Source: Ostrinia nubilalis
Lineage: Eukaryota > Arthropoda > Insecta > Lepidoptera > Crambidae
DNA: 64,000 nucleotides
Direction of reading: 5' to 3'
Assembly: GCF_963855985.1 (NCBI RefSeq)
Contig: NC_087104.1
Span: 9,796,001 to 9,860,000, forward strand
Below are positions 46,359 through 59,905 of this stretch, piece after piece. A program made the position numbers and the translations under genes. Each line of letters opens with the position of its first letter. Positions within the stretch are counted from its first letter, which is position 1. Under the pieces are notes generated by a model that was not told where the DNA came from, did no database searches, and saw only the letters and a program-made list of their open reading frames with translations.

Positions 46359-49300
46359 GTGTTTCGGCAGTTAGAGCTAGCCAGTTCCTCTGTGTGAGGA
46401 TTTCGGCAGAGCTACAGGCCGTTGTGGTTGAAAAAAAAACTTCTCTTCATGTCAAAACTTTCTTTTTGCATCTTTCATTTCCCTGAAGAAATTCTTTCTT
46501 CCATTCGTGGCCATGAACCAAGTTCAAAGAGCTCCTAACTTATGTCACGATGACAGCGTCAGCAATAAAGATGTAAATCCAAGACGAACGGCGCGCGCGC
46601 AGCTACCGGCCGATCTGCCCACGCACTCGGTTATTGTTCTCGCAATAATCATTGGAAAAAGAATGAGACATGTCCAAAAACTTGACGTTATGTAATGAAA
46701 CGTTTTGATTTGTGTTTAAAGGTAGCAGTTATTTGATGATAGCAAACTAGGAAAATTGTAGAGCGCTATAAAAGAAAATTCAGGAATTTAAAATTAATTA
46801 TAACATCGTATGGCATATTGAGAATGTTACTAGGTATGCAAAATCACTTGAAACCTATGTTACAGTTAAGCTTTTACATTTACAAATACATTAGTTTTTA
46901 TTTCATTCAAAAATACCCAGTAGTTATGATTTTATAGGCATTCAAAGTTCGCTTAAATATTGAGTCCCGCCGACGGTCACGTGACCCCGCGTGACGTACA
47001 TTCACAGCGTCCGCTCACTAGAAAACGGATATAAACATACTTAAATATTTTTTTTTTGTAAATACAAACTTATTATACATATTAACACCCAGACCCATCA
47101 CAGAAATTAAAATTGAACCAAACCCAAACTTGATGCGATTGTGTCGTTTTATTGCGAATTATCTTCCAGCTCCATCATTAGACCCCGATTACTATATAGA
47201 ATTAAAATACTCATCAATACAAAACGAACGAGCCCAAACTCGATGCATTTAAGTCGTTTTATTATAGAGTTCCTATGGCCACCTTCCAGCTCCATCATCA
47301 GATCAGCTCCATGTCATCATAATATTGCATGGTCATCCAAATCACATGTGTTTGCGAAATTTCAGCTTAATCGGTTGCCTGGAAGTGGGTCTTAATTCAG
47401 TTTGCAAGATTCCACCCATACAAATATGAGCCAGTCGTTGTAATATGACGTCACGCGCATAAAATGGCGGGCCGGCCGCCGCCCGCACTTTTAAAATTCA
47501 ATATCTTGGAAACTAATTAACGTATCGAAATAATTCTTTCACGTGTATTTTTTATTTTTAACAGAGAATACAGAAAGCTAAAAAACAAAATTAGTGAACA
47601 TTCTTCATTGACTGGGTTTCTTGCGCTGCTTCTTTTTAGCGCTGGCCCACTTATTGTCCCGAAGCAGTGGTAGGGTTAATACTGGGACGTGTAAAAGTGC
47701 TTTTTAAAAGCCCACTTGCAAAAATAAAATGAGTTTTATTACAAAAAGGAAAATATGTATTTGCGAGAAGAAGGATGTTAAAATAAAAACAAACACAATT
47801 GTGACTTACAAATAAACCAGATAATGCAGATATGCCTATCAAGTTTCGTGACGTGCGTGTCCGAAGCTACTAGTTTACCTGTGAAGTATACTAACTGCTA
47901 TAATGTTGTTCTAGGGCCCAATGCTGTCTGCAGCCGTGTGTGGTCCGATACCCGGTCAACACAAACAGCCTTTATAAATCAAACAAACACCCAAACTATA
48001 TTTGACCTTAAAATACGAGATCGAAAGTTCAAATTACGAAAACCCAAACATAATGTTTGCCTAGGCAAGACAGTGTTTCCTTTGAAAAAAGGATCATAGC
48101 GAAAGTGTTAAGTCGGCTGGTTTGTACGCTTTTTATAGTAGCTGTAACTCCGTAAGCTTTTAATTTGGGTCGTTATTTTTAGAAGGATAATAACAAGTTT
48201 GTGGATATATGCAAATTTCTCGAAATTGCGAGAAGATGCAAAGCGCAGGAGACCAAACGTTGCGTAGGAGCCATTGTTTCGAGAATACTGGCACTTATTT
48301 ACACTATTACATTGTCAATGTCGGGTTTAATTAGACAATTGAAATAAACCAAATTTTAAAATAAGCGACAATTATGGCCGTACACAATGCAGTTGCATAA
48401 TCATAATTTCAAATTATTGTTATATACCTACGTCGTGTTTGAAAGGTTGCGTTACCTAAACTTTACAAGATTTATGTATTATGTAATTTTTAAAGCAAAT
48501 CAATATTCAGCTACATCCTCTTAATAGAAAATATATTCTCAGTCTAGTCTTCATTTCATGCTGTGTTACAAAGATAAGTGTAATAATAAAATCTAAGCCG
48601 CATTAGAAATACGATAATTACTTGTACACTTAAAACGAATACGTTGGAATACCAAGGCGAAGGCATAATAAAATCCAAATAAGCTTTAATCTATCAATAT
48701 GGCCGCCAGCGGCCATTAATAAGCTAATGACAGGTGAGTTTGACAGCTACTTATCGCGCCATCTAGCGGTAACAGTTTAATATCGGACGCGTTTCTCTAC
48801 GTCAAAACGTTGTGATAGGCGCTCGCATACTGTTTTTGATTTAGTGCCCCTCGCATCGAGAACTGCATTGATTTATCAATAATTTTAGGCATGCGAGCTT
48901 GGTATTCGGGCACGAAGTTGCTTTCATGTCAATCCGTTTGAATTCAATCATCAATTACGCGTGTTTATTTCGTATTATCTGATCCGGGTGAGTCATTTAA
49001 TACGAGCTGGAATTACGGGGATATCACGGGGATTGATAGAACGCGAATAAGGACGCGGTAAGCATTGTTTGTAAATGGGGTGCGCCCGCGCACGTAGGGT
49101 GTGTCTCGTTCGGAAATGACAAAACCATAAGAATAGACAGTGACAGGGAAAGTGGGATATTCTTGGCTTCCCTAATTCTAATTTGGATTATAAGTTGCGT
49201 TATATCGTTGCGTAATATCGGAATAAGCATAGATGTTTTAATTTGCGGGAAATGTTTTGAATCGATCGATATCAAATATTATAATAAACTTGAGCCGTTG

Positions 49301-49983
49301 TTTTTATAATAATTCCCTTATCAGTTTAATGATAATATAAATTTACGGATATTAGAAGTATGTTTTATAATGTTATTTTTTAAGTGCATTATGATATTTG
49401 AGTAAAGCAAAACGCAGTAAAATATACCTAATGATGACCATTCTTTTTGTATTTTCTTCGTAGGTAATTTTTTCTCCAATGTCGAGTTACCTATCTAGAC
49501 TAGATTAGAAATTCAAGCTATGTTTCAATTAAAATCCAAATAAGTTAACTCAGAATTGTCGCGATACCAAAAGCCTTTGCGCTTATCAGAGATCAAGCCA
49601 TATCGATATTAAAATATTCACATCGTGGGTGTATTCGATAAAATACAATGATGGTTGACAGATCGCTCGAATTCGATTACGATATTGAGGTGTTAGTTTT
49701 TTTCGATTTGTATTTAAACTCAATCGGAAAGGGTCGTATTGGTTTTAGAGATGGATGTTTGTTCGTTGACTCTTATGGATATTTCGAAGAAAGACTTTTA
49801 ACTGCATGCTATATGCAGACATACTTGGTTTTTAACAAGTTGGTACGAATGGGATGAATAAATTACATGTTTTATAGGTAGGGTAGGGACTTTACTGAGT
49901 TGGTAGAGTACCTACTTGAATGCATTGTAACTATAATTAAATTAACTCAAATGGTTTTAAAAACAACTCTTTTATCATCAATA
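46359..49983. other. No gene recognised; one LINE tail
   Basis: AT-rich. It includes two similar segments at 47129-47185 and 47226-47305 (TCGTTTTATT, CCAGCTCCATCAT), a local tandem duplication of about 100 bp. The family C LINE tail is at 47611-47740. The stretch 48660-49270 is repeat-poor and less AT-rich. No open frame is supported. Confidence 0.45.
47611..47740 (+). repeat. Non-LTR element 3'-end fragment (family C), copy 2
   Basis: ACTGGGTTTCTTGCGCTGCT, GTCCCGAAGCAGTGGTAGGG, ATACTGGGACGTGTAAAAGT and the tail CTTGCAAAAATAAAATGAGT, ending TTTTATT. It is longer than the copy at 10225-10331. Confidence 0.65.
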
Positions 49984-50135
49984 TCATCATCAACATTTCA
50001 GTCATAGGACGTCCACTGCTGAACATAGGCCTCCCCCAATGACTTCCACATCGCACGGTTGGTAGCGGCCTGCATCCAGCGCCTTCCTGATACTTTTATC
50101 AGGTCGTCGGTCCACCTTATGGGTAGACGTCCAAT
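49984..50135 (-). pseudogene. RTE LINE C-terminal fragment
   Basis: The minus-strand translation reads RWTDDLIKVSGRRWMQAATN and YVQQWTSYD before a stop. An ATGATGATAT-type tail lies beyond the stop, as at 14028-14357. Only about 45 codons remain. Confidence 0.8.
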
Positions 50136-53100
50136 GCAACTCTTTTAACAATCTTCTTTTCAGATCAAACCAATAAAATATAATACAACTAAACCACGTT
50201 CACTCGTCAGAAATCGTGTAGATAAATTAATGATGTCAAAGCATTGATAAGTGACATTACGAATGTCCGGTCTCGTATCGGAACGTTGATCGATTACCCA
50301 CGAATCGATTTGATTAATGTTAACGGATCCGAACACGGCGTATTACACGATTGTGCGCCTACCTGCCATTTGTTTGATCGAATTTCAAATTGATTTTGGA
50401 TCGATTTTTTTGTCACTTAAAAGCTTCGAACGAAATACTCGTAGTAGCGTTTAGTACATCGCTGAAAGCTTGGACAAATATGCCTAATATAGTACTTTAA
50501 TGTTTCAAGTAACATAAACTTGTATGAGTGTAGGCCAAACCAATAATTTTCCTCTAGTAAATTAAAGAGAGTAAATGACCTGATGATGATGACTCCTAAA
50601 TGTCACATCAGCTGAAAAAACGTAGCATTTGTATCTTCCGTCTAGCAACTTTTCTATGATAACATGTTCAATGCATTTTCCATAGCAAGCGGCCGGCAGG
50701 TCATAGATCGCGTTTATGCGAAAGTTTGGTAGAGAGTAGAGACACTCTTATCTAAGGTTTAAAACTTCCTGTTGCAAGTTTCCCATTGTCAGAACCATGA
50801 CGTGAACGCGTATTATAAGTGTAAATAGATTAAGATTTTCTGTTGAGTCTTTAACTAGCACGTTTGGTTAATTGCAAACGAAAGGCCGCGGGCAAAAGCT
50901 AGTCGAATAGAAATAGCGTTAATTCGTTCTACATTCACGCGGACACATACCTAAAGCCATTATAGCAGTCGTATTGCCATAACAAAGTTTCTATGTCATC
51001 CGAGCGGGTTGCGGTCGGCGTTCGTTTCCTACAGGTTTACTGTCACCGCAAGCATCAGTAATTAAACGTGGTTTAGCACTTTAACCATAGTTAAAGTAAT
51101 GTAATATACTGCGGACCTACTTCGCCGTCACGAGTCCATTGTCTGATGTGACGAAATCCGCAACATTGTCTGTGATAACGCAATTTAAAAGATGTCACGC
51201 GATGGCTGCAGCTAGTTTTCACTCTGAAGTGGCGCAGTGAAATCTATTTTATTTATGACGTCATCATTTCTTGAAAGTTTTCATAACGAGAGATTTATTT
51301 TTGAAGGACTTTATAATACCAATAACCAAACCAAATACCAATTCTTCTACTTAGTATCAATAAGAATTTCACAAGGACCATGGAGATTTCTGTACATAAA
51401 AAAACTAGGCAGTATGGTTTGTGATCTTTGCTTGCTCCTTGCTTTCTAGGTGGCACCTAAATTTTGCTAGAAGTTGACAGAGCAATTTCGGAGTTTAATA
51501 AAGTCTACACACTTCAGGTTCTTGATGCAAGTGGTAAATTGCTAACATAAAACACATTTGTTAACCAGTTTTAAAGACCAACCATTTGTTTGTGTGTGCA
51601 CGTATCAATATAATTCTTATTTGTCACAGTCATACCGTGAATGTCCGTGTCATACCGTGACGTCGGGGTTGCCTATACGTCGCTTTTCACAAAGGAAGTA
51701 CATAAGTCGGCCATCTTTTATTCAAATACTAAGAAAACCACGTCCGCTTGAGGTCTATTTATTGACAGATGATTCTTGAAAGTGTTAATGCGCAATCAAT
51801 GTATTTTAAACTTTTATTATTACATACAACTATAAAACCTTATCTAATAATAACTTTACACATATAAATTAAGATTATTTTCTTCCTTTTTTGCACTAGC
51901 ACTCGTATGAACTTCAGTTCCTGAAAGATAAGTCCTTTGCGGAAGAGCTTTTTCATCTCAAGACACACGTGATTTTTACGATTTTCACCACAGATTTTCA
52001 AAAGCTTTTCTTGGATTCTCAAAAGATCGTAGCCCCCTTATTAATAAAAAGTTACAACACCTATGAACCTATCACCTATGATGAACCCTGGATTAAAATG
52101 ACATTACCATACTGAATGACAATTTAAGCCAGATTTCAACTAGGGTGTAATATAACTTTTATTCATTTAATTTTAGGGTGTAACTTTTATTTGACGATTT
52201 GTAAGTACTATTTATTAGTCACAAATAAAGTTGACTTTGACTTTAATAACAAGAGTGTAAATTACCTATCATGACGTAGGTACATAAGTCCTCTGAAAAT
52301 ATGACGACATAATCTTTCTGCAAGGGAGTCAGAAAATTATAAATGATAATATTGTCAAGTTAAACATGGTGGACAATTATGGGAATGGAGTAGTTAGATT
52401 GCTCAAGCACTCTATTGTGTGACATTTGAAAATGTAGTCATTACGATTTAATTACTATATTTAATTAATGTATTGTTAACTTGTATTGCTAACAATGTGC
52501 ATTTTGTGTGCTTTCGTGTAAAATATGTAAAACACGTGTACCTATATTTGCTTTCGGCAATTAATAGGAACTCACTGTTTACCTTCTGGTGTTTTGAAAA
52601 AAAAAAAAAAATTAAAAATGCATTTTTAATAAAAAAAACTACATAACTTTCTTAACCCCTCAAAAAGGAGTACAATAATTCAAATACATTTCGAAGTGGA
52701 AAAAATATGTCCCGTAGATATAAAGCCTGACACTTTAAAGTATTTACTTAAATCAACTTTAGAAAAATCCCTGTAGTGCCTACTAAGTAAATAAATTGAT
52801 AAAGAAACAAGTGGTATTTCTGTAGCCTTGTCACAACCGAATTTTATGGTAATATTGGCAATGCTTGTTTTCCTCATGAGTTATTGTGACGTAACGGCGT
52901 GTGTTCCCCGCTGAGTCACCCCAAACAAGCCTCCACAAAGCCTCGATGATGATATTTGACCGTAAACGGTGAATGTAAACAGAAATGTGCAGTTTACCCG
53001 ACAATTCGCGTTATACTCAGTGTGTCAGAATTCCTTGATCGTTGTTTTTTTGTTTGATTTTGTTTTCACTCAGTTTTAAATCCCTTTACACTCCTCTACT

Positions 53101-56100
53101 CTATGTGATTAAAACACGGTGAAAAACCAAACCGCAACTCTCCTTTTTTAATTTTACAACCAATGGTTCATTATAGTTAAATGGTTTTATCACCCTATGC
53201 TCAGTTGTTTGTTTTCTTACGTATTAACTTTAATAAAGTCGTTTCCACACACTCGCAAAGTAGCGTGAGAGGAACCATGTCAAAGGGTGATAGAGCTCAA
53301 TTATTACGTCCGAGAGAAACGGCCGGTCCGCACTAGTTTGCGTTGGCACTTAGCACCCGGCTCGCCGACTCGCGATGTATGTACATGCAGGTTCCCCGAA
53401 CTATCACCGCGCCTCCTCGCACGAACCTATAAACCGATCGATTATTACCTATTTGTGTGAAAAGCGGAAGGAATAGCCCGTAAAGACACATTCTACGACA
53501 CAACCTCGTGAGAACTGTCAATATTTGACCACTTCGATGCTTCGAAATTGTCTCAACCGCACCGATATTTTCCAATCACAAATATTAACTTAATAGCCGA
53601 CAGCGCTCGATGCCATTAATTACCCATCGACCACCTTGCATCACACAGTCAACATCGATTCATTATCTCAATCGCAACGTTAAAACTCGTCTTTATTTGC
53701 GCTTTCTACGCGTAAATAAATATGCTGCATTGCGGGAATCTGGCGCGCGTCAATCAAACGGAACGCACACGAAACCAACGATTTGTCACTCCACCATTTT
53801 GACTCATTCACAATACTGGCCGCCATTTTGGTGACAATAATTAACAGATAGGCATCTCCGTCGACCGCTTTCTAGTTTTTGTTTTCTAAAATAATTATCA
53901 TCACAATAAGCGACACGATCTCTTTTTACTTACCGCTGTTGCGGTATTTTGAATAAAATTACGCGGCCAAATGATTTCGAATTCAATGGAGACGGTACGG
54001 TTAAAATGGACATCTATTAGAAAATAGTGGAACAAATGCGTATACTCATAGCTAGAGATTATACGTATTTAGCATGCGGGGTACGATCGTAATCTTGTGT
54101 TTGTGGATACAATGATCGACGGCGAAGTGAAGCAACGCGTTGTAATGGGCCCGTTCATCATGTACGCCGTCGGCAACTAAATAGTCGGTGCTGAAAATAC
54201 TTTCAGCGAAGCATTCGAGGCGTTAAACAGCTGTTGAGCGCGTTAGGCCGCGCGTGCGTACGCGCCGCCGCGTCACGCCGTCAATGGGTCAGGTTATTTA
54301 CCTCTTCTTATCACCTTTTGTTTTGCTCAAATACCTGGCTCAGTCGTTCCGCAGTAAAAGCTTCCCCGCTCACTATTACTACTCGTTTCCATTGTCACGG
54401 ACCGCTCTATTGTCTTAAATTCTATCACCGATTTAATAATTCCGAGAGTGGTCAACAAATAAAGATGGATTCCGAGGGAATGTTTGCACAAGATATCGGT
54501 GAGGATCGAACAGTGAAATAGAAGAAGTCGGAGCCAACAATAAACGCATCGGAGGCCGATCGGCGATACAGGTCCTTGTGTCCACATTAGCATCTCGAGG
54601 CAGGAGTGTGTGCAAACAGCGAGGGTCATCTGATGAAATGTTCAAAGGCTTTTAGTTCCCGAGAATTATTAAATGAAGCCCCAGGATCGTAATGTAAACA
54701 CGGCGTGTTTGCCGAAGCGAGAACCTGTTGCTTTGTCGAGGATTGATGCGTGCTTCGGCTTATTGGCGGTTATTTTACGTTCGCTAATGTTACTGCGGCT
54801 GTAACGCAACATTGTGGGCTATCTGCTCGGCTCACCTTTGTCCACTCTCATTCTGTCACACAAAGGTAGCCATCAAACCTTTGCCCGCCGATTCACGCAA
54901 TTATAGTGCAGCGAATAAAATCTCAAACGTATAGCAATAAACGATTGTATAAACAACTAAGTAAGACGTGGAAGCAATTCGCTAAATACCACAGCGTTGT
55001 GGGCTTTACAACTTATTGGTATAAAACATCTTGTACAATCAGCAATTCCCTCGGAATATTACGCAAATACAACGGCAGATTTCCCTTCGACAATACATTG
55101 CACAAATGAATGTCGCAATGGCCGTTCGAAACAGCAAAGGAGATGTGGATATCTGAGTAAATAGATAGTCCAGTATGTGTTTAGGTAAATAGCAGGTAGC
55201 AGGCATCCAGGGTGTTAACTCTGCTAATGTGTGGACAAAGTACCTCGTGACGGATCCCGCTAATAAATGTTCCAGGGAAGGTTGCGCGGGCGCAGCTCCG
55301 CTGGAATGCACTCGCTTTGTCCTGCTTGCTTAATATCTTCTGTTTAGACAGGACAGGAGCTTTATAAATGTTTGCGACCCGAGATTAATGTTTGTGCATC
55401 AAAGTAAATTCTGATTAATCGGTCAATACGAATATGCAAATTATGATGCAGAACAACACATGCGCTCTCTGACATTTGGCGATCGGAAACATATTTTTAT
55501 TCTATTTGTTTTGATGCATGGATTTTAATTTATGTGTGCAAAGATCATCAGACATACATTACATGTAATAACTACTTACACATTGTATCTGTGTATCTTT
55601 TAAAGACGTTTATTTCTAGTGGATATTACTTGCAGTGCATATAGTTATACATTGAAACTATGAAAATATAGCTATGTATTTAATTTAAGTTACTTCAATG
55701 CAGCTATCAAATTGATTGTTGGCAAGATTTACAATTAATGTGCCAAGTTCTCAAAGTTTCACCTGGCAATTTCACACCGCGATATCTCCATTGGTATTAA
55801 CAACTTAATGCTCAATATTTTATTACCTCTGTTATTTGCTTTGCATACCAAACAAGCTGCGCACACGACATCTTTCATTACAAGTTTCTATTTGATTTCG
55901 CCTCATAAAATACACTCGCATGAACACGATTATGATTTCTATCACAAATGTTACTTTGTATAAGGCCACATATTATTTGCTAAGCTATTGATTTTGATTT
56001 ATCGACGCTATTTCTACATCTTAAGGCTTGTTATCGTCTACAACTGATTATAATGCTTCTATATTCACTTTCTTAATGTTATGTTTGTCTGATCCAGTTT

Positions 56101-56401
56101 CAGCGGTTTCATTGACGTGGAAAGCTTAATCAGAGTCATTGTTTCAATTGGAACTTAATTTCTACTGTCTTTAAGTTTGTTTTCATCTGATCTTCGATGG
56201 AGTCTAATGCGTTAATCAATGGCGGGTCTTCCAATAGGTTCGGGATGTTTCTGAGAATCGTTCGCGGCCACTCCTTGTTTGTCTAAACAATAATCGAGTG
56301 GCTTAAACTTTCGATTCACTTTTTCTTTCGATTGCAACCGAGCATTATGAATCAATCAATCTTTAGGAACCAAATCTTCAAAAAGACAATGCCGGAAATT
56401 A
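50136..56401. other. No gene recognised; repeat-poor stretch
   Basis: Minor items are a LINE end at 50880-50906 (GGCCGCGGGCAAAAGCTAGT), a (TTTGAC)-type tail at 52190-52244 and an A-run at 52598. The part 53290-55400 is unusually free of recognised transposons and less AT-rich than its surroundings. Its open frames (54234-54521 + and 54327-54629 -) overlap each other and have no family resemblance. This could be regulatory DNA of retn, by inference only. Confidence 0.4.
52190..52244 (+). repeat. LINE/SINE 3' tail with TTTGAC repeats
   Basis: TTTGACGATTTGTAAGTACT, then ACAAATAAAG and TTGACTTTGACTTT. It is the same family as 7005-7082. Confidence 0.55.
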
Positions 56402-56884
56402 GCGTCTTTTTTTTTTCGCGCGGCCATCGACCAAACTTTGTTTTTTGATTACAAAATAGTGTAATAAACCAAACTTACTATGACATGTATACCTCTAAAC
56501 TCAGTCTGAACTGAGTTACGAGCATTAGAAGTTTGATGATTTTCATACTAGATTTGCTTTTTGCGCGCAAAGTTTTGTAAGAAATTGCAACAAAATAGTG
56601 AGATTGTATGTGTAAACAAACAATATCATCCATTAAAGGCTCCAGACATCAGTATGGAGCAGAATCAGCGCAATAAAAAAATAGCGCAATATTTTTTTGC
56701 AATTTCTTACAAAACTTGCGCACAAAAAGCAAATCTAGTATGAAAATAATCAAACTTCTATTGCTCGTAACTCAGTTCAGACTGAGTTTAGAGGTATACA
56801 TGCCGTAGTAAGTTTGGTTTATTACACTATTTTGTAATCAAAAAACAAAGTTTGGTCGATGGCCGCGCGAAAAAAAAAAGACGC
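56402..56884. repeat. Large palindrome with ~195-bp arms
   Basis: The left arm starts GCGTC, a T run, then CGCGCGGCCATCGACC, and the right arm is its reverse complement. The arms stay alignable to about 56600 and 56690 through TTTTGTAAGAAATTGCAA with few mismatches, leaving about 90 bp of loop. Weaker matching (CAATGCC) continues outside both ends. Non-coding. The form is that of a foldback element or MITE; no target duplication was found. Confidence 0.85.
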
Positions 56885-57681
56885 CACGTTCCATACAAAA
56901 TCTGGCATTGCCATTTACCACTTGCAAACATGGATTGAAGAAATTCTCCATAACGATTTATCAAATCTTGTACGATTTCCAACAGTGACTTCACGTAAAG
57001 TCGCTGTGGAATTCCGGTCGTATTGACTTATCTAATACAGACTGTACCTTTTCATTGGCCCAGTAAACAACTTACAGTTAATATTATATTATAAAATCAC
57101 GCGGAGATTTCAACGAGTCAACCCACTCTGATTGTGTTTGTGTTGGCATTAGCATGTAGTGTGCTAACGTTATCCTACTTATCGGTTGCAAGTGTTGGTT
57201 TTTAAAGTTCGTCATATGATGATAATAATGACATTTTAGTAGCGATTTGTTTACGTGATTCGCAATTGTGAGGTTGGCGAACTTTGATCCAGAAGGGGTT
57301 TGTTTTGTAAATGGTAAATAATGTGTCGTATGTTGATGAGATTAAGGAAGTAAACAACTTTTGTTTCGGAACATTATGTACTCTTGTCTTTTTATAGTTT
57401 CCGAGATCCGACACTTATTTAAAGGTTACGAAATTTTCCTCAATAGCAATGATGGCTATGATGCGTGATTCCATTCTAACAACTAACTATAAACACCTAC
57501 ATCTATTTCACACGAAAGAAATTTAGTTTTTCTCCTGATAACCTGGAAAAGAAATTGTGGTAGCATTAAAATTAATACAAAAGAAACAAAAAGCTATCGG
57601 AATCCAGTAGCAGTCGGGAATCATGAGAAAGTGTTGCGAATGAAACGGCAAGTTAGTTTGTTCGAAAAGAGAAAGGGTTCT
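56885..57681. other. No gene recognised
   Basis: AT-rich non-coding DNA between two palindromes. No repeat or frame supported. Confidence 0.5.
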
Positions 57682-57883
57682 GTACCTCTAGTACGAAAAA
57701 CTTTCGAGTTCGTTTCGTTGCGTATTCAAAGTGTCATCGAAAAATTTTGTATGAAAAATTAAACAGCGCCCCCTAGGGCGGCTATAATATAGGGGGCGCT
57801 GTTTAATTTTTCATACAAAATTTTTCGATGACACTTTGAATACGCAACGAAACGAACTCGAAAGTTTTTCGTACTTGAGGTAC
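57682..57883. repeat. Near-perfect 202-bp palindrome
   Basis: Arms of about 93 bp begin GTACCTC and contain TACGAAAAACTTTCGAGTTC and CAAAGTGTCATCGAAAAATT. They differ at a single base (CTCTAG against CTCAAG), around a loop of about 16 nt. AGCGCCCCCT lies at the top of the stem. Non-coding. It would be transcribed into an almost perfect double-stranded hairpin. Probably a MITE. Confidence 0.88.
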
Positions 57884-59708
57884 TGTACACTTTAGGTAGG
57901 TACTACACATACAGGTACCTACTAGTTTCAGGAAGACAATACTTATAAATAGGGGAAAATAATAATACCAATTTTTAAAGAAAATAGAAGGATTTGAAGA
58001 GTGTATTAAGTCCACGTACTAAAATTGAATTTAAAACGCGAAATTCTAGGATGAAATAGACAGTTTACAAATAAGATTCAACGAAAATTTTCATACTTTG
58101 GGATATTTGGATTTAGTCGAGCATATTGTTTGATTTATCATATTAATTGATATAAAAGAAATTGAAGAAGTCGCATTTGATCCGCTGGCCCCTAAACCGG
58201 CGCGAGGGTTGCGTGTCTCTCCGACGAGCGTTTATCCGAACGAAACATTTCACCCATAATAACTCCACACAATATAATAATGCGAATAATAAATAAAAAT
58301 GGAAATAAAATAATAATTTTAATGTCGTAATTGAGGGCTGCGGGCAGCGGCGGCGCAAAATGCGCTCGTTTCGGCCAGCGCGAACGATTTGATTGCCGCC
58401 TGCCCTCACTTCGTTATTATTGATTCCAATGGAACTTTAAGTACTAACATTAATTCTGGAACCGGTTTCATTCCGACTTTTTGAGCTGCAATGAGTTTTG
58501 TGACTATTTAAAACGGTAACGACCGGTTAACGTCACCTGCCCGTGAAATCGGCTCTTCAGGGTTCAGTTTTGAGACCAGTATCGTTTCATTGAAACGAAA
58601 GCTAAAATAGACTTGAAAATCACCACAATTCGCATATCTAAACCATAAAGCTGTGCAGTAAGAACGCGAAAATCAAAAGTAAAAGAAAATGGCTGAAAAG
58701 GGACTTGATGAATTATCATAAATAATACGACTGAAAAGTAAAATGATGTGGTGACTCGATGAAGGAAGATAAAATAATATCACTGAATTAAATGGACCTG
58801 GACTACTTCCCTAAGCAATCACTGTATTTCCCGGTCCATAAGTATTTAATTTAACGGTTGCTTATGCAGGCAGGAAAAGAGAGATGAATAGATCTTCGAA
58901 AAACATGTAGGTAGCAGATTACGACATAATATTATGTCGTAGTAAGTCAATCTGTTTGCTGTACAGCAGAAGGAAACAATATTACATAGATTGACTCATA
59001 GAAATTGCGCAGTAAAATTTATATGATTTAAAGTCTTGGTTTTCAAAATAACGCGAATCCTCCTGAATTCCATACATGTAACTGTCACGCCCTAAGGAGG
59101 TAATTTTTGTGGTGCCTGCCATCTGTATGGTCGTCAAACATACACATTATTATATCAAAACTCATGCGCAGCACGTCAATAATTCCAAACCTCGGGCAGT
59201 TTATATGGAAGAACATTACGAAACCACATAATAATTATGTTTAATAATCGATACTTTGAAATGTAAACAGAAGTAGATTAAAACCGAATCGAAGGAATAA
59301 TAGATTTACTCGGAACTAATTATGAATGATTACAATGTATTTGTTATTGAGTTATTAATCTAAGATTTTGTAGCGTTCGTGATTATTCATAGTTTCGAAG
59401 GTTAAACAAGTATTATAATTTAAAACTTTGTTTGCGAATCGTGTCGTTTTTATACTTTTTGCTAATGATTGTTCTGGATCGTCCGTTTTATCTTCAAGTA
59501 AATAATTTAATTATGTTTTCTGAGGCGCATTAAATATCACGATTTATAAAACGCTTTAATGTTGATTGTCTATGCTATTTACATTGTAATCTACTATTGA
59601 TTTGCAACTAGCACGATGTTATTTAATGATCAAGTCACGTCTAAGTGTGATTATAACAGATATCTATTAACTATGAATACTTATTATATTATCATTCATT
59701 TATTTCAT
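57884..59708. other. No gene recognised; GC-richer patch
   Basis: The patch at 58170-58410 is GC-rich (ccggcgcgagggttgcg, gcgggcagcggcggcgc) and free of recognised repeats; its minus-strand frame 58143-58409 is not convincing. A perfect 20-bp palindrome ACGACATAATATTATGTCGT sits at 58921-58940. Confidence 0.4.
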
Positions 59709-59905
59709 ACTAGCGGCCGCCCGCGACTTCGTACGCGTGGATCCCGTTTTACCCCCTTCATCTATCTTACGCGGTTTAGATTTTTTCATACAAATGTTTT
59801 TTTCCGCTAACTCCCGTTCCCGTGGGAATTTTGCAATATCCTGTTATAACTAAGCTTCAAGTTTACTAAGGTACCTGCATGCCAAATTTCAAGCGTCTAA
59901 CTTAA

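Noticed and set aside
54234..54629. Overlapping 95- and 100-codon frames on opposite strands
   Set aside because: Mutual shadows in a GC-richer stretch, with no domain and no splice support.
58143..58409. 88-codon minus-strand frame in the GC-rich patch
   Set aside because: It contains long Phe/Leu/Tyr runs from AT-rich DNA and has no family resemblance; GC content alone explains its opening.
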